Origin: Undaria pinnatifida
Lineage: Eukaryota > Sar > Phaeophyceae > Laminariales > Alariaceae
Direction: 5' to 3'
Assembly: GCA_012845835.1 (NCBI GenBank)
Contig: JABAKD010000018.1
Location: 4,240,229 to 4,304,228, forward strand
DNA length: 64,000 bases
Positions 9,966-21,322 of the stretch are shown piece after piece (position 1 is the stretch's first letter; the number at the start of each line of letters is the position of its first letter). The notes below the pieces were generated by a model that ran no database searches, was not told the DNA's origin, and saw nothing but the letters and a program-made list of their open reading frames with translations. A program made the translations under genes and the position numbers.

Positions 9966-10965
9966 ATACTCATGTCGTGGGTTGTCTCTATTTTGAGATT
10001 GAAGGTCAATCGCGGTTGTTGGACAACGTCCTACACAGGCTTAATGAAAATTGGCAAATAGGGCCGCTTGACAAAGAACAAAACAAGAAAAATAGTTTCG
10101 ATCATTTCTTGCCCGCACCGACGGTACGAAAATCGCTTCATCAGCGAAACAGCAAAAAAAAAAAAAGAGTAGGAAACTCGTTTGCTCGTCACCGTCCAAC
10201 TATTAGCAACGATCTCACAACTATGATCCTCTAGTGCCGCCGAATTCAGAAAACAGGTCGACTTGTGTCCGACCCGTGCTATCTGCACTGCTGTGTACAA
10301 AACGATACCACCGGTTTGTACTACAGCACACGCTATCGGTAAATAGTTACTACTTCGTATTACAAGATATTTCCCCTCCGAAAAAAAGTGCAGGTGGAAA
10401 TCTCGATCCCTCAAGCCTGGAGGAAGAACAAATCCAACAGGAAAGTTCGTTCAACTTTATCTACATTACGCACGTTGAATTCATACATACAATACACACC
10501 AACGAGTACGAGATGTCAGTTGTTTTATTATGTACCTGATAAATTCTGACTGACCTTTTCAGACCCCCCAAACCCTTCCCTGCGCTGATAAATTGTCTCC
10601 TAAACGGGTTTCCAATCGAAGAGGGGTATACCACGTGAGACAGCACACCGTGGGTTGATCTTCCGAGCTTATTAATGGCTTCTCCACAAATGAGGGGGGC
10701 ACGCGCATCGAAAACGGTCGATTTGGGAAAACCTCGTCGAGATCGGCCCGTGAACGCATCGCTAGGCGCTTGCGCCTCTCCACGCTATCGAAAATATTAG
10801 TAACGTCGCAGGGGGTGTGTATTATCTTGCGTGTCACACGGTGCTGCTTACTGCTTACCCTTGCGTGACGTTGTATTCTGGCGTAAACTTGAAGGTGATT
10901 TCGGACGGGTATCCGACCACTGCTGGCTCGAACGATAAAGAGGTGCGCTTGAGGGCAGTGGCTGA
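9966..10965. other. Intergenic, nothing convincing
   Basis: A family G motif lies at about 10562-10628. A minus-strand open stretch (10640-10960, DSVERRKRLAMRSRADLDEV) is protein-like but unrecognised and runs into the microsatellite. Confidence 0.3.
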
Positions 10966-11060
10966 AGATGGTGGTGGTGGTGGTGGTGGTGGTGGTGGTG
11001 GTGGTGGTGGTGGCGATGATGATGGTGATGATGATCATGATATTGGTGACGATGGATGAT
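10966..11060. repeat. (GGT)n / (GAT)n microsatellite
   Basis: About 14 perfect GGT units (10970-11012) pass into degenerate GAT/GGT. A further imperfect tract continues to about 11420. Confidence 0.85.
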
Positions 11061-11524
11061 GACGATGACGACGTTGGCGGTGATAGCGGGAGTGGTTGCG
11101 GTAGTGACGGCGGTGGTGATAGCGAGAAGTCCAAGCACGAACGGGGCACAGACAACGAAAAGGACGCGAAGGAAACAACAACATGGAACGAGGCCGGGCG
11201 GGTTCTAACTAGTAAGAATTACAAATATTCGAAAGACACATTTTGATTGGTGACGACGACGATCACGGTCTGGGGGCAGTCGGAGTGGCGGTGGGGAAGG
11301 GCTGGGTTTTGGGGGTTGGGTTGGGTGGGGGTCGAGGGGGGGGTCGAGGGGATAGTGTCGATGACGGTAGTGATACAAGTAGCAGTAGTCATGATGATGA
11401 CGGAAACGACGATGCCCCACACCTCTAGACCTGTGCCAAGGTGCAATTGATGTTGCAAGCCACAGGATACAGAATAAGGTCAAGGTATGCAGACCCCTTG
11501 AGCAGCCGCAACCTTTTACACCTT

Positions 11525-11905
11525 CTTTTCTTTTCTTTTCTTTGTCTCTTTTTTCCAATTAACTTGAGTCTGATGTGCGTTTGCGTAGTGATAGGTACCA
11601 CGTAAAATGTATACCAAGTACGTGGTAGTCTTTCCTGGGTGGCAAGCGAGCGGTATAGTCGTTTTTTTCAGGAGCGAGTAGTGAGACGTATGCACCAGTA
11701 GGGACCTGGCACATCGTAGGCTGACTCCCGATTTCACGTCGTATATGTTTCTGGCGGAGGCACGAATTGAGCTGCGATATATGCGTGCACCACCTTTGGC
11801 GTGTTCGTGTTTTTTCCCTGGGGTATTCCTTAGCTCCATAGTGACTGCAGCCTGTCCCGTGAGCACGGACTTCATGATGCGAGATAATGTGAGAACAACA
11901 CGCCA
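11525..11905 (-). repeat. Family D repeat, reversed copy
   Basis: On the minus strand it shares the acgcatatat, gtcagcctacgatgtgcc, gaaagactacca and AAAGA-tract order with 3612-4150. Confidence 0.55.
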
Positions 11906-12255
11906 TCCTCATAACACTATGATACGTTTTACGGTTGGTGACGATTCGCGCATGGCCATATTTATGTAGGCGCGAAGTGCGCAATGCCAATCAGCATTTA
12001 ACAACCAGGTCACTGGTACACTCACAACCCACATCAACAACAACAACTGCAGGAAGAGCAAGGGCAATTGCAACAACCATATCGAAGCAGCGAGTGGGAA
12101 GAATGAAGAAAATTATTATCGACAAACGCCGAGCACAACAGGAGAGAGGAGCAACTCACCGCCGTATAACATAACACAGGTACGTATACACCACGATCTA
12201 TAATTCTTTGAAGCTTCGTGTAGCGTATACTGGTATGCCCGGTACGACTTGGGAG

Positions 12256-12537
12256 CCGGTCGCCCCGGTGGCGTACCAGGTTACCCTCGAGCCTGGTATA
12301 GGCCAGTTTCGTGAGTTCGAGCCTCCCCGAGTGCATACATACTCGTTCAAATTCGTAAGAAATTTTTCTCTGCTGTGCGAGACTTAACTTGCGGAAAGCG
12401 CGAGAGCGTGAGTTATTAATAGCAACCCCCATGAAAAAATGACGAGCAGTGGGATTGCTGAACCCTATGAGCGATAAAAAATTCAAGGCAAGAACTGGGG
12501 GGGAAGAAGGGACAACATCCGTGACCACGGCTTGTCC
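12256..12537 (+). mobile_element. tRNA-derived SINE, family A, 3' truncated
   Basis: The head (tcgccccggtgg; gtgagttcgagcc) and body (aaagcgcgagagcgtgagtt; gaccacggcttgtcca) are present. The sequence then switches at 12537 to an unrelated direct repeat, with no poly-A tail. Confidence 0.7.
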
Positions 12538-12850
12538 ACTTCTTTTCAGTTCTATTCATGGATGTTAGATCTGACTCAAAATTCCCCACCTAAATAGAGT
12601 AAAAATCAGGTAAAAATACCAACACTAACCATTATAGTGGAGGAAAACAAAACGTATAGTCTAGACTATATATATCGACTTTTCGATCTCACAGCTGGAG
12701 TGTATCTTCATTTTTTATAATATATCCACTTCTTTTCAGTTCTATTCATGGATGTTAGATCTAGCTCGAAATTCCCCACCTAAATAAAAGTAAAAATACC
12801 AACACTAACCATTATAGTGGAGAAAAACAAAACGTAGTCTATAGACTATA
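12536..12850 (+). repeat. Direct repeat of about 130 bp, two copies
   Basis: Copies at 12536-12670 and 12725-12850 share ccacttcttttcagttctat, atggatgttagatct and accattatagtgg, and both end in a tagactatat-type palindrome. Between them is a 45-bp family C 3' end (12680-12722, gatctcacagctgg). The layout suggests a duplication around, or caused by, the family C piece. Confidence 0.65.
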
Positions 12851-12859
12851 TTTTTTCAA

Positions 12860-13970
12860 AATAGAATAAAACAAAATAGAATAAAAATAGGACCCCTCCC
12901 AATTGTTAACTCACGCTCAGACGGGAACAAAGCCGAAAAGAACGCGAAGATTACGGCATCGGGGGTCGCCTATACGTCGCCCATATGAAAAGGAAGCAGC
13001 CAGGTTTGTTTGGGTAGTATGGGGAAATTCCGCGCGGCGATTCCAGGAGCTGCACGGCACGCGCAAAGCATGGTGATACTGGAATATTGCTACATGCTCG
13101 CAGTAGACGCTTGATATTACCGCTCTCGTTGTGCTGTACGTTTGCGACACATGGGTCTCAACAGCAGTGTCTAAAATATACCAGGTTATTAAGTTGAATA
13201 ATATTAGTGGAATGACGCAAGACCTCGTTGTTTTTTAAACGCTGTATCATACGATATACACAGATTTAAAAAATAATGCACGACAGGGACGGGCGAACTA
13301 CTACACCAGATAACACACCCCGATAACTTATGCACGACGGTCGATTGAAGCGGTCACAAGCGGCAGCAGCCGTGGCAGCGCTCGCGGCATTCTTGACGCC
13401 AGTCATTCATCATCTGGTACCTATATTTTCGTCTCATATTTTTCCTTGTTTTCTTTTTCACGTGCACAACGAGTAATTATCACGTTTACTCTACAGCTCA
13501 ACTCCGTAAGAGTTAACCCCCATCAGCCTCCTGAACAAGTCGTGCTTGCTTGTGTCTTCCCTGCACGTGTCTTCAATTTTATCGCGTACCAGGTATGTAA
13601 AGAGTTCGGCATTTCCACTTTTCGCTGTTCAAGACCGTCGTTTATTATCCAATCTTGCTCGTATCTCACGCTCTCCTCGCGCTCTTCGCTCGTCAGTTTA
13701 GCAACGATAAGTCCCGACGACGAGTACACACTCGGTGCTACTTGAACCCACGATCTTTGACTATATTGGGGACAATATTCACCTACTACCACGCTACTGC
13801 TCCATCGTTGACGTCGACTATTAGAGCATGCGCCGATACCGTGATCAAAGCATATTCCGGCGACGCTGTTGTTGTTGCTATTATTGCTGTCGACGTAAGA
13901 GTACCGGTTTCTGACGTTTTCCTGTCTTTTTAGCCTTTTGCGCACTCCAAAATATGCAGTCACCACATGG
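12860..13970. other. Intergenic, nothing recognised
   Basis: Open frames on both strands lack recognisable domains. One TACCAGGTA 9-mer lies at 13587. Confidence 0.3.
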
Positions 13971-13972
13971 TA

Positions 13973-14281
13973 CTTTTTTTTTTTTTTACACACATTTACT
14001 TTCCAGCTTCTGGACAAGCCGTGGTCACAGGTGTCGTCCCCTCTCCCCCCCGGTTCTCGCCTTCCATTTTTATCGCGCATAGGGTTCAGCAATCCCGTTG
14101 CTCGTCGATTTTTCATCGAGTGTTGCTATTAATAACTCACGCTCTCGCGCTTTCCGCAAGTCAACTTGTGAACAAAAAAAAGACCCCACGAGTTTACACG
14201 AGTACGCACCTCTGGGGATTCGACCTCACGAAACCGCCCTATACCAGGCTCGAGGAACCTGATACGCCACCGGGGCGACCG
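13973..14281 (-). mobile_element. tRNA-derived SINE, family A
   Basis: Reversed copy: the poly-T at 13974-13987 is the tail, then ctggacaagccgtggtcac, the body, and the tRNA head ending ccaccggggcgaccgg. Confidence 0.75.
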
Positions 14282-14315
14282 GTGTTTTTTTTTATTCATT
14301 TCTTCTAACAATTAT

Positions 14316-14552
14316 ACTTTCCAGCTTCTGGACAAGCCGTGGTCACAGGTGTCGTCCCTTCTCCCCCCCGGTTCTTGCCTTCAATTTTTATCGCGCATAG
14401 GGTTCAGCAATCCCACTGCTCGTCGATTTTTCATCGAGTGTTGCTAACTCACGCTCTCGCGCTTTCCGCAAGTCAATTTGTGCACAAGAAAAAGTCCCGA
14501 CGAATTTATACGCGTATGCACTCGGCAGGGCTCGAACTCACGAAATTGACCT
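14316..14552 (-). mobile_element. tRNA-derived SINE, family A, head missing
   Basis: The tail-proximal body is intact, but the copy stops at the B-box region (gaactcacgaaattgacc) and joins the T-rich tail of the next SINE. The next copy inserted into, or replaced, its head. Confidence 0.7.
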
Positions 14553-14925
14553 TTTTTTTATTTTATTTTTTTATTTTTTGCACACTTTTACTTTCCAGCT
14601 TCTGGACAAGCCGTGGTCACAGGTGTCATCCCTTCTCCTCCCGAAGTTCTTGCCTTCAATTTTTATCGCGCATAAGGTTCAGCAATCCCACTGCTCGTCG
14701 ATTTTTCATCGAACGTTGCTAACTCACGCTCTCGCGCTTTCCGCAAGTCAATTTGTCCACGAGAAAAAGTCCCACCGAATTTTTACGAGTATGCGCTCGG
14801 CGGGGCTCGAACTCACGAAACTGACCTATACGAGGCTCGAGGATAACCTGATACGCCACCGGGGCGACCGGTGACCTATCTATACCAGGCTCGAGGATAA
14901 CCTGATACGCCACCGGGGCGACCGG
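14553..14925 (-). mobile_element. tRNA-derived SINE, family A, with a duplicated tRNA head
   Basis: A full reversed SINE (T-rich tail 14553-14578, head ending at about 14872) is followed directly by a second head of about 52 bp (14873-14925; taccaggctcgaggataacc ... ccaccggggcgaccgg). It thus carries two head segments in tandem. Confidence 0.75.
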
Positions 14926-14935
14926 CTAGGTGTTA

Positions 14936-15125
14936 CTGCTACGCGAGTCGACGAGGGGAGAAAGTGCTGATGATGTCTTCTCGCGAAAAAAATAAAGGCG
15001 CGTACCGTACCCTACGAAGTCGGGGGGATGGGGGGAAGAGCCTGCTCCGTGAGTTACCTCGCGTCTGAGTTTTTCGGGAGAGACGGAGTTATTTGGGAGA
15101 GACGGAGAAAGAAAAGTTAAAGTTC
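14936..15125 (+). repeat. SINE family B body fragment
   Basis: Contains the gagtcgacgagg, cttctcgcga, gcgcgtaccg and gcctgct order of the SINE B body, followed by a degenerate gagagacgga tail. It has no tRNA head. Confidence 0.5.
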
Positions 15126-15129
15126 GGAG

Positions 15130-15670
15130 ACAAGACTGAGTAGATGCAATGAGCAAAAAAGAAGGAGAAGAAGACTGCAGTACCTGTGCTTCTGGCGCTA
15201 TGTGTATAGGCAAACCGCCGTTTGTCGTTGCCGCTGCAGCTGGTGTATGATACGATACGACGATACGACAGAATTTGAGATATTTTGCAAGTGTTGAAGT
15301 TATCACAGGCAACATGAACTGAACACAAAACAGCAGTCTGAAAACAATTGGATTTCGTGCGTACTGAGAGTTGCCCTGCATAAAAGTATGCTTGTTCTTG
15401 CGAGGGGGGGGGATGTCTGCGTTCTTGCGCATGGGTCACGAACCTATCTTCTTCCGCGGACGTACCTACAGCAGTGTATGCGACTGCAAACTATGATCCC
15501 GTCTGCGGATATCCAACTCTACAGCTGTGTCTAAAAGCGAACCTCTGCGGCTTGAAGTCATTCACTCGTACTCGTTCTTCAAAAAGCTGTTGTAAAGATA
15601 GACTAGACTCCAAAAGCAGATTTCGTACCGCTGTATTTCCGGGGGGCGTTTTACGAATTGCGCATGAGTT
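15130..15670. other. Intergenic, nothing recognised
   Basis: No gene or repeat family was identified. Confidence 0.3.
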
Positions 15671-15676
15671 ACGAAG

Positions 15677-16870
15677 CTATCCCGCAGAGATACATACTGC
15701 AGTTAGTACGAGTAAATGCAATGGTGCCGATGACACGATTACCCCGTCGAAAACATAAATAATCCAACTCCGGCGCTGGTCCTGCGATTTAAACAAAAAC
15801 ACTCTGCTGCTAGTGCTCGTGTATCGTACATACTCGCTCCTCGTGTTGCACTCGTATTCGTTGGTCGTACCTGATGGCAAAGCCCCGAAGACCGAGCCGC
15901 AGGCAAGCGCCGATGTTAAAAAGGCGCGGCGTCTGGCCGACAACAGCTTTTTTCGCCTCGGCTTCTTGGAATGAAGCCTCCCCGAGAACACCGCCCTTCG
16001 AGCAGTCTTCATCACCCGAGCTACGATGACCGAAAGCGGCGGCGGCGGCGGCGAAGACGACGCAACAGCATCTGCCCGGGTAGGGGAGAGGTGCGCCTCC
16101 TCCCGACGTCTCCGGTAGTTGGTCTTGTGCTTGGGGGATGGCCGGCTGCTGGTGCTGGAGCTGGCGTTGAGTTTGCTGCATTTTTTGGGTTCGCGGCATC
16201 CCCGAGATGAAATGTCGCTGCTGGTCGAGGAGGACGAAGAGTGAGTCTCAACGGTGATACTTGAAGCACTGTCATCGCAATCGTCCACAGCATCGTCCCC
16301 ACCATAAGCAGTAGCAGGAGCAGCAGCAGCAGCATGAGAAGCCCCAACTGTGCCAGCAGGAGCAGCAACTGCATCGCCAACAGCAGTCGCCATATCTTCT
16401 TGTTCCTCCTCTTCCTCCTCCCCTTCTAAAATTTCCTCTAGCTGATACCTCGGAGATCCGACCAAAGAAGGGCGCCTTATGATCGGAACGCCGCGAGTCG
16501 ATATCCGACGCCTGTGCTGAATCATCTGGCGATGCTGCTGCTGCAGATGGTGATGGCCTCGTGCGGCAGGCCACCCTGGGTCACCAGCAGCAGGCCTCAG
16601 ACCTACCGTAGACCTGCTTGTCCTGTCTCGGGATAAGCCGCGAGGTCGCGGGTGATACCTCCATCCAGCACCAACAGCAGCAGCAGCAGCTCGTCGATTT
16701 CTGTAAATCACTTCGTTGCTGGGCCGAAAATGACACTCGGCAGCAATAGTACGGCCTCCACTGCTACCGCCACGGTCGCCGATGGTGATGCTACTGCCAC
16801 CGTTCCCACATCTCCTGGGATAGACTTGTTGGCAACGCTTCCTATTCTTGGCTCCTCGCTTGAAATCCAT
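15677..16870 (-). CDS. Putative low-complexity protein, Ser/Ala/acid-rich
   Basis: This long open frame (397 codons) has a biased composition: poly-Ala runs, an acidic block (EGEEEEEEQED), Ser runs, PPPPPL, then a basic segment (HSKKPRRKKLLSARRRAF). Such composition fits a disordered nuclear or regulatory protein, but CAG-rich DNA can also give chance open frames. The segment after GSVFGALP (left of about 15,890) looks less protein-like, so the true coding end may be an upstream splice site. I recognise no domain. Confidence 0.35.
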   Translation of the reverse strand: MDFKRGAKNRKRCQQVYPRRCGNGGSSITIGDRGGSSGGRTIAAECHFRPSNEVIYRNRRAAAAAVGAGWRYHPRPRGLSRDRTSRSTVGLRPAAGDPGWPAARGHHHLQQQHRQMIQHRRRISTRGVPIIRRPSLVGSPRYQLEEILEGEEEEEEQEDMATAVGDAVAAPAGTVGASHAAAAAPATAYGGDDAVDDCDDSASSITVETHSSSSSTSSDISSRGCREPKKCSKLNASSSTSSRPSPKHKTNYRRRREEAHLSPTRADAVASSSPPPPPLSVIVARVMKTARRAVFSGRLHSKKPRRKKLLSARRRAFLTSALACGSVFGALPSGTTNEYECNTRSEYVRYTSTSSRVFLFKSQDQRRSWIIYVFDGVIVSSAPLHLLVLTAVCISAG

Positions 16871-16879
16871 ACCCCTCCT

Positions 16880-18530
16880 GCCGTGTGTGCCCTGCTACTG
16901 TTGTGAGATGTGATGATGGTGTTGTGTTCCAAGAGCGCTATACTTCAGTTTAGTATGGAGTTCCCGAGTAGCTCGACTACAATTAAACACAATGAAAAAA
17001 AGCGACGTAGGTTTTACACTCTCTGAGTGGTACTCTGATACAATGGTAATACCTGGCCGTAGGTTTTACACTCTGTGTGGTTATCTAACTATTGGTACCA
17101 GGTGCCAGGCACACGCTATGGTACGCACGACGAGCAAGAAATTGAGAATATTCCTAGGCCCAGCAGTAAGTAGTAGATTAAGCTTCGCCGGTTTGCCGCG
17201 TGTCCGGAAGCCGCGAGAGGCCTGGGGAACTTGGCACAAAAATAAAACGGCAAGCCTCGCGATTGGAGCGCCAAGCGTTTTACCTGCGAACAAACTGGGC
17301 TATTTGTTTTTCGTAGCCGAGAGCTGCAATCAATCTCCTTGCGTTGCTTCGGGTTGCAGGCGGTGGTGCTGCTGTAGTTCCTGTTGTTGTTTTGTCGTTG
17401 CTCCTCCTGACGCTCCTGCCTATACTATGCGGTTGCTCGTGGTAATTTCATTCCCGGGGTGGGGGGTATGGGCTATTTTTACTTGGCGCCTTTTTGGGAT
17501 CTGATATCCGATATCTGATACCGGCGTATTGTATGCACTACAACCAACTGCTGTTGGTGGTAGTTGGTGCTGTCGTGCGAAATGCGATACGCCTTCTTGT
17601 ATATATTAATTAATGGTATTATTATCATAGGTTGGTGTCTTGATTATAATATAATAATGTGGTCTGGGTGTTGTTCATACGGGGAGCTCAAAACTTGCGT
17701 GCGAAACTACGGTGTTTATTCACACACCTTGTTCGTACATACATACATCTGGAACGTCTGTTGGGTTGTATTAAAGTCAGCACCCGGAATTTCGGCGGCT
17801 GGATCTGAAGGACGCATTTTGATGTACTAGAAGAGTCGTACGAACATTTTTTGCAGCTCTTATTACCGGCGTTGATATTTTCTACACTGCTTTCAACTCA
17901 CGATGTATGTTGTCATATGGTAAAATAATACACAGATATAGATAGATTCAGATGCAGCAATACGAATTCTTGATACTCTACAGCAGCAGCGACAGCACCA
18001 CACAATAACCAACCACGACGACGACAACAAAAAAAAATTACAACATGATATCAAGCGGCAACGGCACGGCAGCAGAAACAGTTACCAGCAGCATCAGTAC
18101 AGGGCACGGCAGCAGCAGCACAGAACACCAGACAGCCAGGAGAAGAGGGCGTTTTCCCCATCGTTGCAACAAGCAAGCGGAGAATTATTCTGGTTGTAAA
18201 ACCTCGAGCTTTCAGAAGAATCGTTCTGCTCACTTTCAGAATCTCCTGCTTTCTTGTGACTGCCAAGCAAGGACGGTGAACGGTGACAAGCGGTGGTGGT
18301 GATGATGCACAGCACGGCAGGTGGCCGCTGCAGCTACGATAATACTTGAATTAATTATGCTATCTGATATGATACTGCTGCGTACGTCGAAGAAAGATTA
18401 TGAATCGTGAATGATGAATGATGTTTAAACGCCGAGTGACGAAATTTTAGAGGAGGACGTTCTTGGGACGACAAGCACGATGCTCTTAACAATACGCTAC
18501 ACGTATCGGTTGTACATACGCGTCAAGTCG
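16880..18530. other. Intergenic, nothing convincing
   Basis: A short local duplication (gtaggttttacactct at 17008 and 17060) is present. There is no gene I can support. Confidence 0.3.
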
Positions 18531-18532
<2 letters not shown>

Positions 18533-18562
<30 letters not shown>

Positions 18563-18632
18563 CACTACTACTACTACTACTGTTCTCCTGTTAGTTGCTG
18601 CTTGCTGCCCTGCTGGTTGATACCAACAACAA

Positions 18633-18671
<39 letters not shown>

Positions 18672-18675
18672 CTAT
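18533..18675. repeat. (ACT)n and (CAA)n microsatellites
   Basis: ACT units run from 18533 to 18582 with one interruption. CAA units run from 18627 to 18671. Confidence 0.85.
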
Positions 18676-18779
18676 GCAAGAAGGGCATTGCTGTTGCATT
18701 GTTGCAGTGTGACGTCCATACGCGTGTGGTATTCATACGTACGAAGTGTGGTACAGTACATCAGGTATCATACGTGATA

Positions 18780-20275
18780 CGTTGTGATATCTATGTACTC
18801 GTTCTTCGTGCTCGTGTGCTGGTCTGTGGTGTGCCGACGAACCAGGAAATGTAACCGACTATTTCCTCAAAACACGCCTAGACGAAATGTGGAAACCCAC
18901 GTTGCAGCTCCAGCAGCCTCTTCCTCTCCTGAGAGCCTTTTCAGCTGGCCTGTACCTGCTCGCTGTCGCACTGCACAGAGGATTGGATACTTGCGTGCGG
19001 CTAAGACATAAAATTAATGTTTACGGGAGCCTTGTGAAGTTCGCGTTGATTGCGCTCGCACAACTTAATCTGTCGAGAAACTCCTGTGTGTCCACGTACT
19101 GGCTGCACTCTGGGTGCTGGGTGCTGGTCAAACGGGTGTCACGTCTGCTAGGTGACGATGTCAGCTTCGGAGGACTTCTCGTCGGTTGACATGTTTCCGG
19201 GGAGCATGACGGTGTATGGCTCTTGCAGACCGGTGAGTGATCTGTGATATTCAGTAGAAGACCCGCCCCCCTGCCGTATCAACGCGTACAGCACGCAGCA
19301 GTGGGTTTTGAATGATACCAACTACTTCCTTGCGTTGCAATCTCAATTTTCTACCAGGTTTTTTGTCTCACCTGGTACTGGTATCTACGTGATGTCGTCT
19401 CACAGTATAGGTGTCTCGTCTGCATGAAGCGTTCGTCTTACACGACAGTAGTTACCTGGATGCAGTGTAGACACTGGTGTACAGATTGTCGGCAGCAGCA
19501 GCAGCAGCAGCAGCCTCACCACTAACCGCTACTGCTGAATCAACATGTGCAGCAGCAGTGGCATTCTACTGCTGTACGCCGCCAACGTAGAAACGCACAG
19601 AGCGGCCAAAGTCGTACCAGAAGCACACTAAACTACAAGCAGCAGTCGTTCGTAGACTGTCGCAGAACCAACAGCAGCAACAGAAGCAGCAGCCTCACAA
19701 CTACTCGCTGCTGCTGAATCAACATGTACAGCAGCAGGGGGATTCGAGTTGATTGCAGGTACTGCTGCTGTACGTAGCCTTCGTACCTGGTACAGAGCAG
19801 ATGGTCTGGTCTTCGTAGAGCCGTGCAAAGCAGCAGCTACCAGGTAACCATTAGCAGAAGCAGCAGCAGCAACAACATCCCGCTGCCACTCGCTGCTGCT
19901 TCCGGTACAGCTACTTCTACCGCTGTAGTGCTTTGGGCACCACTTACATAAGTCTATATCCAAGACGACCGACAGCGCTTCACTCAAGCAATCTAAGCAA
20001 ATCGCAAGCGCCGCTCTCCGCTCGTCTTCAGTCGACAGGACGCATCTCCTCTTCCAGTCGTAACAGATAATGTATCCGATAACAGTGCCCGTGTCGTGAT
20101 TCTTATTTTTACACAGCAGTACCTGGTACACGGCCGCGGTGTTGCGATTCTTGTACAGAACATGTCGCCTGGCACGCGACACCGTTGTCGTATGTATAAG
20201 GCTTATAGACGACCCCGCGGCACGCTCGCGGTACACGCCCCGGATGGGCGAGGGACTGCTGCGAGCGGCGGATTG
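18780..20275. other. Intergenic, CAG/CTG-rich
   Basis: Scattered CAG runs (19494-19515, 19858-19875) and three TACC(A/T)GGTA 9-mers (19784, 19838, 20120). A minus-strand open frame across 19628-20740 enters the hAT element and is not supported as one gene. Confidence 0.3.
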
Positions 20276-20283
20276 TTGTTTTG

Positions 20284-21314
20284 TAGGGCTGGGTACTGAA
20301 CCAGTACGTACTGTCAGTAGTACTAGTACTGGCAGTATCCTGATACTGGTAAACCGACCTGCCAGTACACCAGTACATTCGCATATAGACGAAGATCCCA
20401 ATATACGCCTCAAGAACCAGCGGAAACCCATAGCTTCAGGCTGCCTGCTGAGAGGACGCCGGGGCCGCGAGGAGGGGGTAGGGTAGTGGCTGTCTTTGCT
20501 GGGGAAGATTTGCAGTTCTGCTAGTTTCAGTTTTGTTTTCTCCTGCAGGGTGCTCGTGGCGAAAAGAACCGCCATCCTGATGACTCTGTTTGTTGTGCTG
20601 GTATCTAGCGGCTGTGATTTATGCGCGGTGTAGGTTTTGGTTGGGTAGGTAGCTTTCGATAGCTGTGGCACCGTTGTTATCTCGTTGTGTACTCTGTTGC
20701 TCTGTTGCTGCCGTTGCACCGCTGTTCGTAGGCACATCAACTGATGGACTGATGATGGTGATCGACTTGGTTGCTTGCCGTCGTCTTTAGTACTCTTGTC
20801 AATCTATAGCTATCAATCTACTTTTTTTCCAATATACGCTGGGTTGAGTATGTGTGACATGGAATGAGTGCTATCCATTCCAATTCATGCTTATGCATAC
20901 GCTACGTCACCCATGATCATGGAGTATATGGGCGTTGCAAAGTTAAAGATTTGTGCTACATTCTACACATCCTCCATGTTGAAAATCGGTACATATTTGG
21001 GCGTTGAACTCGAATTTTAGTGCCGTTTTCCCCACAAAAGTGCCTCTGTCATATGAGCCAAAATCACTCATTTTTTATGCTCTAGTGAAGCCAAATCGCG
21101 TAAAAATTCGCCTCCGGCGGGGCGCCTCCAGCGGGGCCCTCCGGGGGCGCCTCCGGCGAGGCCCCCTCACCAGCCGGGGGGGGCCGATGGTCGCGGCTGC
21201 GCCGCGACCGCGCGGCTTCGCCGCGCCACCAGTATACTGACCGGATCCAGTATACTGGCTGCTGACGCAGCCAGTATAACTTGTACTGGCGCTGCGCGCC
21301 AGTACCCAGCCCTA
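20284..21314. mobile_element. Non-autonomous hAT DNA transposon with 8-bp target duplication
   Basis: The ends are inverted: TAGGGCTGGGTACTG at 20284 and CAGTACCCAGCCCTA ending at 21314. The flanks are a perfect 8-bp direct repeat, TTGTTTTG (20276-20283 and 21315-21322). An 8-bp duplication and a TAGGG-type terminus are hallmarks of the hAT superfamily. Both ends carry clustered CCAGTA motifs in both orientations, as expected for subterminal transposase sites. No hAT transposase motif was found inside, so it would need a transposase in trans. A GC-rich patch (21110-21230) lies near the right end. Confidence 0.85.
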
Positions 21315-21322
21315 TTGTTTTG

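Noticed and set aside
10559-11155. Minus-strand open frame of 198 codons
   Set aside because: Half of it is the GGT/GAT microsatellite. The remainder (DSVERRKRLAMRSRADLDEV) has no recognised family or splice evidence.
19628-20740. Minus-strand open frame of 370 codons
   Set aside because: It runs across the left end of the hAT element, so it is a mosaic. The part outside (for example DWKRRCVLSTEDERRAALAI) is protein-like but unrecognised.
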